64,000 nt of DNA, taken from Pectinophora gossypiella. Lineage: Eukaryota; Arthropoda; Insecta; Lepidoptera; Gelechiidae. The notes beneath the pieces are model-generated. The model saw nothing but the letters and a program-made list of their open reading frames with translations. It searched no databases and had not been told where the DNA came from. Shown here piece after piece: positions 45,358-55,378 of this stretch; the stretch's first letter is position 1; each line of letters opens with the position of its first letter. Where the stretch lies: NCBI RefSeq assembly GCF_024362695.1, contig NC_065422.1, forward strand, positions 1,860,001 to 1,924,000, in the 5' to 3' direction. The translations under genes and the position numbers were made by a program.

Positions 45358-46859
45358 AATTTGCAACGCACACCCCGCGTCTATTAAATTTATAAAGACA
45401 GCTACCCCTAGCCACTCGTGCTTTAATATGAGGTGGATTGCGTAATCTCCTGGCTCTCAAAGTACCAGTACAGTACGTTTTACGAGCAAGGAGATATTCA
45501 GCAAGACCTACACTATTATAAAAGTTATCCATATATAGCGAATACCCTTGATCGAAATATTTTTCCATCAATGACTTCACTACTTTGTTGGCCTCTACCA
45601 CCCACTGCTGGATCCGCAGCCCCAGTGTACATTATAATTTTCTGGCAAGTGCCTTTTGAATCAGCCAGCACATACAATTTGATACCGAACTTATGTCGTT
45701 TGCCCTTGATGTGCTGCTTGATTGAAAAACGTCCTCGCCATAATACTAAAGTTTCGTCAATGGTCAAATTTCTCCCCGGAGTCACCAATGTTGCCATCAA
45801 ATGATTAAAAAAATCAATGATAGGTTTAGTGTAACGAATTATAGAATTTTGACTACTATTACCAGGAGATGAAAAACACATTTTCCTAAGTATTAATAAA
45901 AATCTATCCCGGCTCATAAAACGTCTAAATGAAAAGTTAAATAAAATATTGCGGTACTGGCGCCGCGATATTTATTCTCGGTAATCGAATGTGACCAATG
46001 TGAAATAACAAACCCATAAAGATTTGCATTTCTGCAACATTGGTGTCCTTCCAGCGATTAACCCTCGGATTTTCGGAATTTGCTTCAAGCAGAACTTGAA
46101 TGGCATGAGTGTTCACACTTGCCACCAAGGTCTGCCAGAAACTAAGATTAACCTAGCCTAGGCTCGTCTACGTATTTTTGATTAAAATTGTTTTTGTCAA
46201 ATTTCATTAATAAGTGTGCTTTTAGTTCATTGCCGTCAAAACTTAATATTTTTCTCATTCAATCATTTCTGAATGAAATGGTATAGTGCGTTATCCATGA
46301 CCATGACGGAACTTAGTCCCACTTTTTAAAAATTTTTTGAAACCTGAAATAACAATTGTATTAAAGCAAGTAACAATTCTACAATAAAAAAAACGTCCGC
46401 TAAAGTCTATAAGCGACATAGAAGACACGACTAAATTTGAAAATGAAATGAAATTGAAAATTCGATGTTGACCTAGGTGTCGCTTAAGACAAATAGGCTT
46501 TCAACGGACGAAATAATCTATTTTCTTCACTAAGGAAGGATTTTGCGATATTCCCACGGGAAAACGGGAACAACGCGGGTATAGTTGAGTGCTTGCAATA
46601 ATTAGAATTATTAAATTGGACGTAGTTAAGCAGAAAGGCCTCAATCCCACACTAACTTAAAAAAAAAACTTAATGTCATGTAAGAAATGTACTGTGTTGG
46701 AGTTCCATGAATAAATAAATAAATAAACTTTGTGTGTGAATTATTAAAATAACTTGTAATAGCTAATATACATATTTTACTACAGTTTAATGACATATGC
46801 TCTGTACAAACAAACGGTACACAAAGTAAATAGTATGACTCACCATTTTTCAAATTTTG

Positions 46860-47585
46860 GGCATTGCCGTGGTAGTCACTCTCCGGATCGGTTTTTTTGG
46901 CGCGGGAAATTAATTCGAGGAGCCTTCATTGCTTCCGATGTGGGTAACTATTAACTTCCTTTGTTGGGCTTTTTGAAACCAGTGCTTAACCTATTTGCTT
47001 GCCTGCACTCTATATGTCATTGTCCATCCAGACGTAACTAGAAGTGTGCCCTGAAATAATATATAATGTATACATTTTTTTTTTTTTGTTTGGTCAATTA
47101 TCTTTGAACGTAACCTTCATTTACCCAAGACTCGTCAGTGTAATATATTTTCTTATTCAGTTTTCTGTAATCTTTTATTCTAAGTAGATAATTTCTCCTC
47201 CACGCAATCAGATCTGGCATGACTAAAAGATAGGTACTTTTACATGATCTTTTCTTATAAACAAAATTCATTTTTTTCATTACTGTGTGTAATGTAGTTC
47301 GGTTGAAATTTAGCAAATTCTCGTCGTTATTAATAGCCGCGCGCACTTTACCCAAAGTTGGTGGATCATTATCGAAAAAGAAATCGTGCACTTTTCTTCT
47401 TATTGCCCAAATTATGCATTCATCCATCCCCATTTGTCCGGCCAAGTAGTTAATGCCATCTGCGGCAAATCTACAATAAGTCACGTCAAAAAAAAAAAAA
47501 AAAAAAAAGCATTCATCCAAGTCTTTGATGAGCGAAGGACGTTGTCGTTGCCTTCGGTGAAGATGATTTGCCCTAAAAAGAATAT
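46860..47585 (-). pseudogene. IS630/Tc1-like DDE transposase, N-terminal half, interrupted by a mini retro-insertion
   Basis: After removing 47427-47508, the minus frame reads RRQRQRPSLIKDLDECIIWA then IRRKVHDFFFDNDPPTLG, NFNRTTLHTVMKKMNFVYKK and IYYTDESWVNEGY (first catalytic D). Further exons downstream carry KLIVTHIGSNEGSSN and DYHGNAQN with decay. An acceptor 'ttctttttag' precedes 47585. The C-terminal half is not adjacent; a similar tail is at 35935-36090. Confidence 0.75.
47427..47508 (+). mobile_element. 82-bp poly(A)-tailed mini retro-insertion with 11-bp duplication
   Basis: Starts tccccatttgtccggccaag and ends in about 20 A. The flanking perfect duplication GCATTCATCCA lies at 47416-47426 and 47509-47519. 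Same 60-bp core as 54498-54563 and the 3' end of 7761-7997. It lies inside a transposase reading frame. Confidence 0.9.
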
Positions 47586-47644
47586 CGTTTATTTATTGGT
47601 AAATATGGATTATATACAAGCTGCAGAGTTATGGCTAAATTAAA

Positions 47645-47795
47645 ACTCACCATGCTGTTGCATGAGGTGAACAGTTCGTTTAACCTGTTCCTCAAGGGCC
47701 CTCGTAGAGGCCAGATTAAAATTAACCATGCTGTTGCATGAGGTGAACAGTTCGGTTCACCTGTTCCTCAAGGGCCCGTGTCTAGGCTAAATTAA
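47645..47795. repeat. Two-unit tandem repeat of about 77 bp
   Basis: 'accatgctgttgcatgaggt' and 'tgttcctcaagggccc' occur in both units, starting near 47650 and 47727, each followed by 'taaattaaaact' or a variant. Confidence 0.8.
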
Positions 47796-47799
47796 AACT

Positions 47800-48785
47800 G
47801 ACATTATTCACTGTACTGTGTAATAATTTGTAGAAAGCCGACAAAAGGGTACAAAGACAGAATCGAATTCACTCTATTTTCCAAATGCTGAGATAGTTGT
47901 TCAACCAATGAATCATCTTGCCTATAATTATTGCGCTTTTTTGGATTGTAGCAGTATTTATTGCTTGCTAATTGTCATCAGAATTTTGATATAGGAATAC
48001 TTGCATCAGTCAAACCCCTCTCTATATACATATTTTTCAAACAAACTCAAACCATCAAACTCGGCAAACTGTAATAACATTTTATTGCGAATAAATGATT
48101 ATGAATTATGTCTCATTTCGGAAATATTAGAATCTGATGATAACAACAAGTTATAGTATTATGTGTTCGTTTGTTGATTTGCGGTTATATTTACGGGCAT
48201 GGTTTTGTCGGATACTGCTAAAATCTTTGTTTACCTATAGGTATTACATTATAATTGCGTATAATTTCGGCCCCGTGTATCAAGATTTTATGCACGCTAG
48301 GTGGCATAACGTACCAGCTATACAGCTCTACGTACAGTTTAGCTGTATCTAATGCATATTTACTGCTTTTTTTCTACATTTATCTGTTCACCAGATGAAA
48401 TAGTGCGCAGTGTAACAGAGAATCTACGAATTTCGTAAATTTTAGTGATTTCAGATGTTTTTTGGGATCGGCGAAAAACTTCCTACCAGTATTACCGCCA
48501 TTAGTAGTTCCTTTACCTTGTTTAATGAAATCTACTCGCAAACCGTTCATTTCGTTTTTAAATTTATCTTGTATTTATCTCTTTTTTATATGAAGTAAAT
48601 TTTGGTTATATTCAGTAGCAGTGCGTAATAGCAGTGCCTAACCTAACCTAACCCAACCTATACAATATGTAAAAAGCACTCCATGCACCGTATCCACGCA
48701 TGCAGTGACGAAATATTTGTAGATTTAATTGGATGGTGTGTTGTTGAGAATTACATTTTTTTACCTTTGTATAGGTTTGCTCTTG
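47800..48785. other. No gene recognised
   Basis: AT-rich. Contains a short run of cctaa units near 48630-48655. No convincing coding region. Confidence 0.35.
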
Positions 48786-48789
48786 GCTT

Positions 48790-49803
48790 GTCATAATATG
48801 AGAGGAGCTGCTCTTTGAAATCGACTGGTTTCACATTCTTGTTGTAATGTACAACCATCTCTGGTTTCCTCACGACATTACCCCGTCTATTTGAAGTTTC
48901 AACTAACTGTCCGCTATATTGTGTAGAAATGGGTTTAACCGTTCGTTAGTCATTATAATTTGCTACGCTTACACCACATGATACAGCACGATTTGTTAGG
49001 GGTAGCTGTTTGTATAAATTTGATAGACGCGGGGTAAGCGGTAGCTGTTGTTTGAGAGCCAGGGCTCTCAAAGTGTCAGTACAATACTTTTTACGAGCAA
49101 GGAGATATCTGCAAGACCTACACAGGTATAAAAGTTGTCCATATATAAGGAATACCCTAGTTCTAAATATTTTTCCATTAGTAACTTTACTACTTTGTCA
49201 GTATGGCCTCTACCATCCAATATTCGATCTGCAGCTCCAGTATACATAATAATTTTCTTGCAAGTGCCTTTTGGATCAGCCAGTACATATAATTTGATTC
49301 CGGACTTATACCGTTTGCCCTTGATGTGCTGCTTGATCGAAGGACGGCCTCGCCGTAATACTAGAGTTTCGTCAATGGTCTAAATTCTCCCCAGAGTCAC
49401 CCATGTTGACATCAAATTATTTAAAAAAATCTATGATTGGTTTGGTGTAACGAACTGCAGAATTTTTACTATTACCTATTTTCAGGAGTTGAAAAGCACA
49501 AGTTTCTAAGTATTGATAAAAATCTATCTCGGCTCATGAAACGTCTAAATAAGAAGTTAAAATATTGCGTTGCCAGTAGCCGTTTACTCTCGCTAATCTA
49601 ATATGACCCATGTGAATAACAAACCTATAAATATTCGCATTTCCGCAACATTGGTATCCCTCCAACGATTAATCCTTGCATGTTCCGAATTTGATTCAAG
49701 CAGAATTTGAATGGCATGAGTTTCACTTGCCACCATATTATTCTGCCAGAAACTGTCATTAAAAATATATTAAAATAATTAAAGGGGACTTAGCTGTGCA
49801 GCG
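48790..49803 (-). pseudogene. piggyBac transposase family A, copy 3, with a micro-inversion
   Basis: Colinear with copy 1 from the WYKK/MKGVDFKDQ region back to the NTHAIQVLL region, but heavily decayed. The block 48972-49035 is inverted relative to copies 1, 2 and 4: its reverse complement begins accccgcgtctatcaaattt, as expected in the normal orientation. Lacks the zinc-binding tail. Confidence 0.75.
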
Positions 49804-50321
49804 TTATATTATATAAAAACTTCAAAAGGAAAACAAAAGCTAGGGCTGATAGGTTTTTTTAAATATTTTTTTATAATATGTAGATAAGTAATTTATTTAT
49901 AAAACATTCCTCATTAGAGATCATTACGGGTTTTTTATTGAAAGAAAAATAAATCGAATGATGTTTAAATTAAATTTTAAAAAGTAGTCTAAAATAAAAA
50001 CATGCTCTTCTGTATAATTATGGAATTCCCCAAAACAAAATAAACATGGTCCAGGCCGCTGAGGTCATTTTTTTGCAACAAAAGTGGACTAATTTGCGAA
50101 GCTGATCCTTTCGCCAACATAAACCGCATCGACGTCTCATGCTCCTGTTTCTGGTGTCCTTTGGACATTCAGAGGGCAGATGTATTAGTTCTCCTAAATG
50201 TGTGCGGATATGTCTGTTGTCAGTTTGTATGTTTCGGTCATTAACTTGATACGGTAAATTCAAAAGACGTCTTACAATATCAATTCGAAAGCTATAGAAA
50301 GTTGCGCATGGGTTGTTTATC

Positions 50322-51263
50322 TCAGTGTTTTTCAACCTGTGGGTCGCGACCCCCTGGGGGGTTCTGTGGGCAGGCTTTGGCCGCAAGAGCTTGGCGGTGG
50401 AGAAAGCAATGCACCCAACAAGCGTTTGGCATCTGTTCTTTCAGCCTAGCAATAAATCCACTCTTCGCACCAGTCATCGCTTTTGCTCCGTCGCTGCAAA
50501 TAGCAATGCATTTATTTGCCCAATCGATATTCATATCTTGCGTAGCTTCAAGGAACATCTTATGCAAACACTGACCTGTAGTATTTGTGGGAAGGGCTTT
50601 GCAAAATAGTATTTCTTCTATTAATTCATCGCTGGATTCAAAACGCACAAAAGCTACAAACTGCGCACAACCCGCAATGTCCGTGGATTCGTCAAATTGC
50701 AAAGATACAAAAGTACTAGCCTTTATTTTTTCTATGACTTGATCACGAACATCAGTGGCCATATCGCTTATCCTGCGTTGAACGGTATTGTCAGAGAGAG
50801 GTATACTTTTGAGTTTTTCAACCTCTGGTTTCCCAAACATAACATCTGCTATATCTAATATCGCTGGTAAAATCAAATTTTCGGCAATAGTGTGAGGTTT
50901 TCCTGCTTTAGCCACACGAAAGGCTACTCGATAACTAGCCAGCAACGCTTTCTCATTTAGGTTGGACATTTGTACTATACCAGTTTTTTGATGTTGAAGA
51001 GCTTGCAATTTTCTCTCAAAAAAATCCACGGGCTTATTTTTTTCATTTGGATGTTTTGTGTTAAGGTGGCGTGTTAACTTCGATGGCTTCATGCTTTCTC
51101 TTGATAAAGTTTCAAAGCAAATAACGCACTGTGGTTTATTGTCAATCACAGTAAACCCGAATTTCAAATAATTGTCATCATAAAGACGTTTTTTCTTTAT
51201 TTTACTTCCACTACTATCACCAGAAGTTGACGGTTCTGTTGATCTTTTCAGGAATTTATCCAT
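50322..51263 (-). pseudogene. hAT transposase, N-terminal 300 residues only
   Basis: A BED zinc finger (CVICFETLSRESMKPSKLTR then HLNTKHPNEK), then the start of the RNase H-like core: FVSLQFDESTDIAGCAQFVA (first D) and NKCIAICSDGAKAMTGAKSG with the second D, ending CWVHCFLHRQALAAK. The frame then runs directly into the terminal repeat. The insertion domain, catalytic E and dimerisation region are missing. Similar to ZBED5/FAM200-type proteins. Confidence 0.85.
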
Positions 51264-51734
51264 TTTAAACTATGGCAAATCACTACAAATGCGTTATTAT
51301 TACAATAAGTTACAAACAATTTCTAACGGTCGTTAAACAATTGATTGTTGACGTGGGACCGAGCGAGTATCGCTTCGTATCGTCCCGCACCCCTCCCCCG
51401 CATCGTTCGTTGTGTTCCGCTCGCTCGTTCACTCTCAACAACTGATAAGCCACCATCACCACTCCACACTCGCCGGGCGGCAGGCATCGGCATTAGTCGT
51501 GCGTACGTACCGTATGGCGACGTATCCGATGTACGTAATTGTAAGTGTTTTTATATCCGATAAGTATGTACTTATATCCTAATCATGGAGACCATAAATA
51601 CGTTGTATGGAATGAATATTGGTAATTCAGTAACATACACACATAAATGATAAAAAAAAACGAAGGGTTAAGGGGGTCGCGAAATATTTTTTATACCAGG
51701 GGGGTCGCATCATGAAAAAGGTTGAAAAACACTG
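50323..51734 (-). mobile_element. hAT element (Buster/ZBED-like), 1412 bp internal-deletion derivative
   Basis: Terminal inverted repeats cagtgtttttcaacc / ggttgaaaaacactg. The left flank is GTTTATCT (50315-50322) and the right flank GTTATCT, an 8-bp duplication with one T lost, as shown by the uninterrupted 'gtttatcttatacg' in copy 1 of the host piggyBac. Confidence 0.9.
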
Positions 51735-52495
51735 GTTATCTTATACGTTAAAAATGCGTTTAAGACCATCACTTGAAAAATGTGCACAACAATTTTCTTA
51801 TACCACCTTGGTCTTGGGGCAACATGTATAATATATGAAAGGAGTTGATCTTTGAAATCGACTCCTTTCATATTCTTGTTGTAATGTACAACCATCTCTC
51901 GTTTCCTTGCAACATTACCCCGTCTATTTGATATTTCAACTAAAGATTCGCTATATTATATATTCGCTATATTGTGTTGTTGTTGTAATGGGTAAAACCG
52001 TTCGTTTGTCATTATAACTTGCTACGCATACCTCGTGTCTATCAAAATACAAACAGCTACCCCTAGCAATTCGTGCTGTAACATGTGGTGGATTGCGTAA
52101 TCTCCTAGCTCTCAAAGTGTCAGTACAATACTTTTTACGAGCGAGGAGATATTCTGCAAGACCACTGTTATAAAAGTTATCCACACGAATACCCTTAATC
52201 TAAATATTTTTCCATTGGTAACTTTACTACTTTGTCAGTGTGGCCTCTACCATCCAATTTTCGATCTGCAACCCCAGTATACTTAATAATTTTCTTGCAA
52301 GTGCCTTTTGGATCAGCCGCCAGTACATATAATTTGATTCCGAACTTATGTCGTTTACCCTTGAAGCAAAACGAACTATTGATTTTTCATCAGGAATTGA
52401 AAAGCACAAATTTCTAAGTATTAATAAAAATCTATCTCGGCTCATGAAACGTGTAAATGAGAAATTAAACAAAAAATTGCGTTGCCAGTAGTCAT

Positions 52496-52780
52496 TTACT
52501 CTCACTGCCTTGGCCGCTCGCCTGTGCCACCGCACTCACATATTCCAGGGATTCAACATCTGTTCTGGTCGGAACAGACGTGGGAAGATCGTCCACTGCT
52601 GGGTAAGCCGTGGTACACTCGTTAGTTAACACCTCGAGCAATTGGATGCTGTGTCTAATCTGATTTAATAAATCTGTCGTTTCAAAAGATAACTGGTTCA
52701 ATTGACTTTAGCTGCAATCATACTCATGAGTCAACAAATTAATTTCCGAATTAAATTTCTCAGTTTGTAATTTGTTAGAG
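52496..52780. other. Unidentified segment between piggyBac copy 4 and a hAT fragment
   Basis: A short minus ORF (TTDLLNQIRHSIQLLEVLTN) is visible but not recognised. It could belong to either neighbour or to a third decayed element. Confidence 0.3.
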
Positions 52781-52784
52781 GAAT

Positions 52785-53590
52785 TTTCATAACTTACTTT
52801 TACTAGAGATTGTTTTAAATCCACCTTGTAGCTACATCCCCAATCAATTGTTTTAATTTTCCTTCGGGTACATTTTTACCTCTTTGTGTTTCTCGGAGTT
52901 CTTCAGCACCAACACCACTTTGTTGGACCATGTAACGATTCTACGTACTTTATCTATGAAACATTTTATGTCATTGGTTGTAACAGAATTATCCACGACC
53001 ATACGTTAATTCAATCGCCTTTCCTATATTAGCGCGGTTATCGGTAGTAACACTTACAACTTTGTCGTGAGACAGACCCCATTCTTCGCAATATTTATTT
53101 ATCATTTGTGACAAATATACGCCCGCATGGTTATCGTGCAGTGGGAAACATCCGATATTTAATGAATTCATTTGGTAATTCTGAATATAGTGTACAGTTA
53201 TGCCTAGATAACTCTTTAGTTGTAAGTCTTTCCATTCATCTATTGTGAGACATATCTCTTTAACCAGTCGAAGTTTGCCGATAACAATCGATTTCATTTC
53301 TTCGTATTTAGAATCTATGAAATTCGTCACAGTTTTACGGCATGGAATCTTGTACAAAGGAGCTACAGTCTTCATTATTTTTTTATAACCTTCTACTTCT
53401 ACTACACTGAATGGAAGACTGTCGCGGCATATCGACTGTCGGCGATTTCTCTGATCTGCCAAAACGCATCTCCATTTTGGTGCAAAGACTGCATGTATGT
53501 ATTTACTGCACTGTTTTCCCAAACGAAGGAGTCATCATGGTTGGCACCCCCTAATTTGGAATTAACATTTAAAATCCGGTATAACATTTA
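52785..53590 (-). pseudogene. hAT transposase fragment (ZBED-like), second family
   Basis: The minus strand reads PFSVVEVEGYKKIMKTVAPL, KLRLVKEICLTIDEWKDLQL (with catalytic D), DKVVSVTTDNRANIGKAIEL (second D), then after frameshifts FIDKVRRIVTWS and KLKQLIGDVATRW. Only the N-terminal and middle parts of the protein remain; frames are broken near 52990 and 52840. Confidence 0.8.
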
Positions 53591-53756
53591 AATCACATAC
53601 CTAAAATGATTGAAACAATTATAAACTTTTATTTATGTACTTAGTATAGAGTAGTGAGTACTTAGTAGAGACTCAGTCATTACCTGTGAAAAAATAATTA
53701 TGGTATATTACTTACCATGTGTTCCTTAAGTGAATGGTAGTGTTTACTATACGACT

Positions 53757-54420
53757 ATACTATAAGTGTTCCTCTTCTTTGTGGGGTACAAATATTTTAA
53801 AATAAGACCCATCTTTACAGCCTATCACTCCAGGTATTCCATATTTGGTGTAAAACCTAAAAAACAAATTAATTATTGTATGCAAATTGAAAAACATTAG
53901 TGTGGGCCATGGAATAATGTAGGTAGGTAACTTGAGTAAATATGCAGGTATAAAGTATTTGTATTGTATTATTACCTTTGGCTTATTGGTTTGTCGGGCA
54001 TCTGGAGTGTCAGGAAACCGTATGTATTTATTTAATATTCTATGTACAGCTGCACATTTTTTGTGAGAGGTTCTTTGCAACTCCCACTGGCCGTTGATAT
54101 GAGCCAGAGAACCTGTAAATTTGCCATAACCTAAATACAAAATTATTAACAAAATTATTTTACCTAACCTACGTACGTAGGTTGTAGTTTAATTTACCTT
54201 TGTTTCTAAGGAAAAAAGTTGAGATGATCTGAATCTTGTAAGCCGTCTTAACTTTTGGCACAAAAATTTAAAGCAGGCTCGAAAGAAGGCTCTTCGTGAA
54301 TCGATATCTATTTCTAAATTCTTGATCCCTGAGGTCCAGCAAAGGATCAAATGAGACGCGAGCTCTTGCGCGCACACTTGCCATGTAATGCCGATCATCT
54401 TGCGCTCTCGTTTAAGTTTC
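53757..54420 (-). pseudogene. HARBI1-like Harbinger nuclease, N-terminal half
   Basis: Minus-strand segments in order: SFDPLLDLRDQEFRNRYRFT, then CAAVHRILNKYIRFPDTPDA. An intron-like gap (about 53990-53860) joins to RFYTKYGIPGVIGCKDGSYF with the first catalytic D, ending at a stop after HKEEEHL. The rest of the nuclease is missing. Different from the Harbinger at 39.6-42.65 kb. Confidence 0.75.
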
Positions 54421-54497
54421 TATGGAATTAGTGTTAATACAAAATTATTACTTGCTTATAAATAATGTCCAAGAGTATGAATAAATAACAATCAAAG

Positions 54498-54563
54498 ATT
54501 TTTTTTTTTGACGTGACTGATTGTAGATTTGCCGCAGATGGCATTAAGTACTTGTCCGGACAA
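54498..54563 (-). mobile_element. 66-bp mini retro-insertion with 14-bp duplication
   Basis: A T-run, then gacgtgactgattgtagatt and 'ggcattaagtacttgtccgg'. Flanking perfect duplication AATAACAATCAAAG at 54484-54497 and 54564-54577. Same core as 47427-47508, opposite orientation. Confidence 0.88.
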
Positions 54564-54899
54564 AATAACAATCAAAGTGTAGCCACAATGTCCTTTTAAA
54601 TAAATAACTAATTTATTTCATGGGTTGATATTGTATATAATTATTATTATCATCTATTTAGGTATGTTGTAACATATATTGATGGCGCCTGCTTAAAGCT
54701 GTCTTGTGGCTCTGTCTACCTTGATAGGCAGACTATATTAATATTAGTTAAGCTTTACTCTATAGGGTGGTGTAAACTGACATAATATTCATTTTCATAT
54801 GTATTTATTACAAGTCGCAAAAACAATTATACCATCCTATATCATATATAAATACTATATATGATTCAGGTTTCTACATCTGAAAAATTTTATAATACG

Positions 54900-55105
54900 C
54901 AATACTTATGGTGGGTCCTGGAACCACCAACTCCCACAACACCACTTCCTCCGCTCCTTTTTCTTTTCCTCTTCGTTTCTGGTGCAAGCCAGAAAACAAG
55001 CAATTGTTACATAGTAATGCCATCAGATGCTCCATACTCACTTCGGTTGATAGAGGGCAGGCCTGTGCCAGCAATGGGATGTACATAGGTTGTATTATAT
55101 TAATG
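54900..55105 (+). repeat. Decayed SINE 3' half
   Basis: 'atgctccatactcacttcgg' and 'ggcctgtgccagcaatggga' correspond to the 3' end of the SINE at 4202-4525. Confidence 0.6.
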
Positions 55106-55378
55106 ACATCAGTTATTATTAGTTATTAGCTTGCAATTAGCTGCTGAGTTAGTAGTAAACTCATGCATCACCTATGGCATTGTTGTTAACCTTACCGACT
55201 CATAGTCACACCAAGTTATCACACCAGTGTTACAAACAGGATTTTTTTTCTTGTTATTCCTTAAAATCATACTGTTCCTTCCTTATAGGACAGTATTATA
55301 GGAAGCCCCTTACCCTTGTAATTAACTCACCCTCATAGGTTCAGTTGCAATCTCTTTGCTGCACAAAAACAATTATGG

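Larger units (their letters stand above)
42651..46153 (-). pseudogene. piggyBac transposase family A, copy 2, split by another piggyBac
   Basis: Pieces 46153-45358 and 42880-42651 form one transposase. The first has NTHAIQVLLEANSENPRVNR, MSRDRFLLILRKMC, LTIDETLVLWRGR and LYMDNFYNSVGLAEYLL and stops at RRGVCVAN. The second resumes with DKRTVLSISTQYSGSLVETS and runs to WYKKIVVHIFQVMVL. Copy 1 has the uninterrupted junction VANFNDKRTV, whose DNA contains TTAA. The zinc-binding tail is missing, cut by the Harbinger at 42650. Additional frameshifts are present around 45930. Confidence 0.85.
49990..52495 (-). pseudogene. piggyBac transposase family A, copy 4, split by a hAT element
   Basis: Pieces 52495-51735 (MSRDRFLLILRNLCF, decayed catalytic region, NPPHVTARIARGSCLY, MKGVDFKDQLLS, VMVLNAFLTYKI) and 50322-49990 (FRIDIVRRLLNLPYQ, LPSECPKDTRNRSMRRRC and the cysteine tail CGLCWRKDQL). 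The tail has lost part of its ligands (FCCKKMTSAAW). Several frameshifts. It preserves the unoccupied site of the maT insertion present in copy 1. Confidence 0.82.

Noticed and set aside
48625..48660. Interstitial insect telomere repeat (CCTAA)n
   Set aside because: Only about three perfect units; such short runs are common by chance in AT-rich insect DNA.
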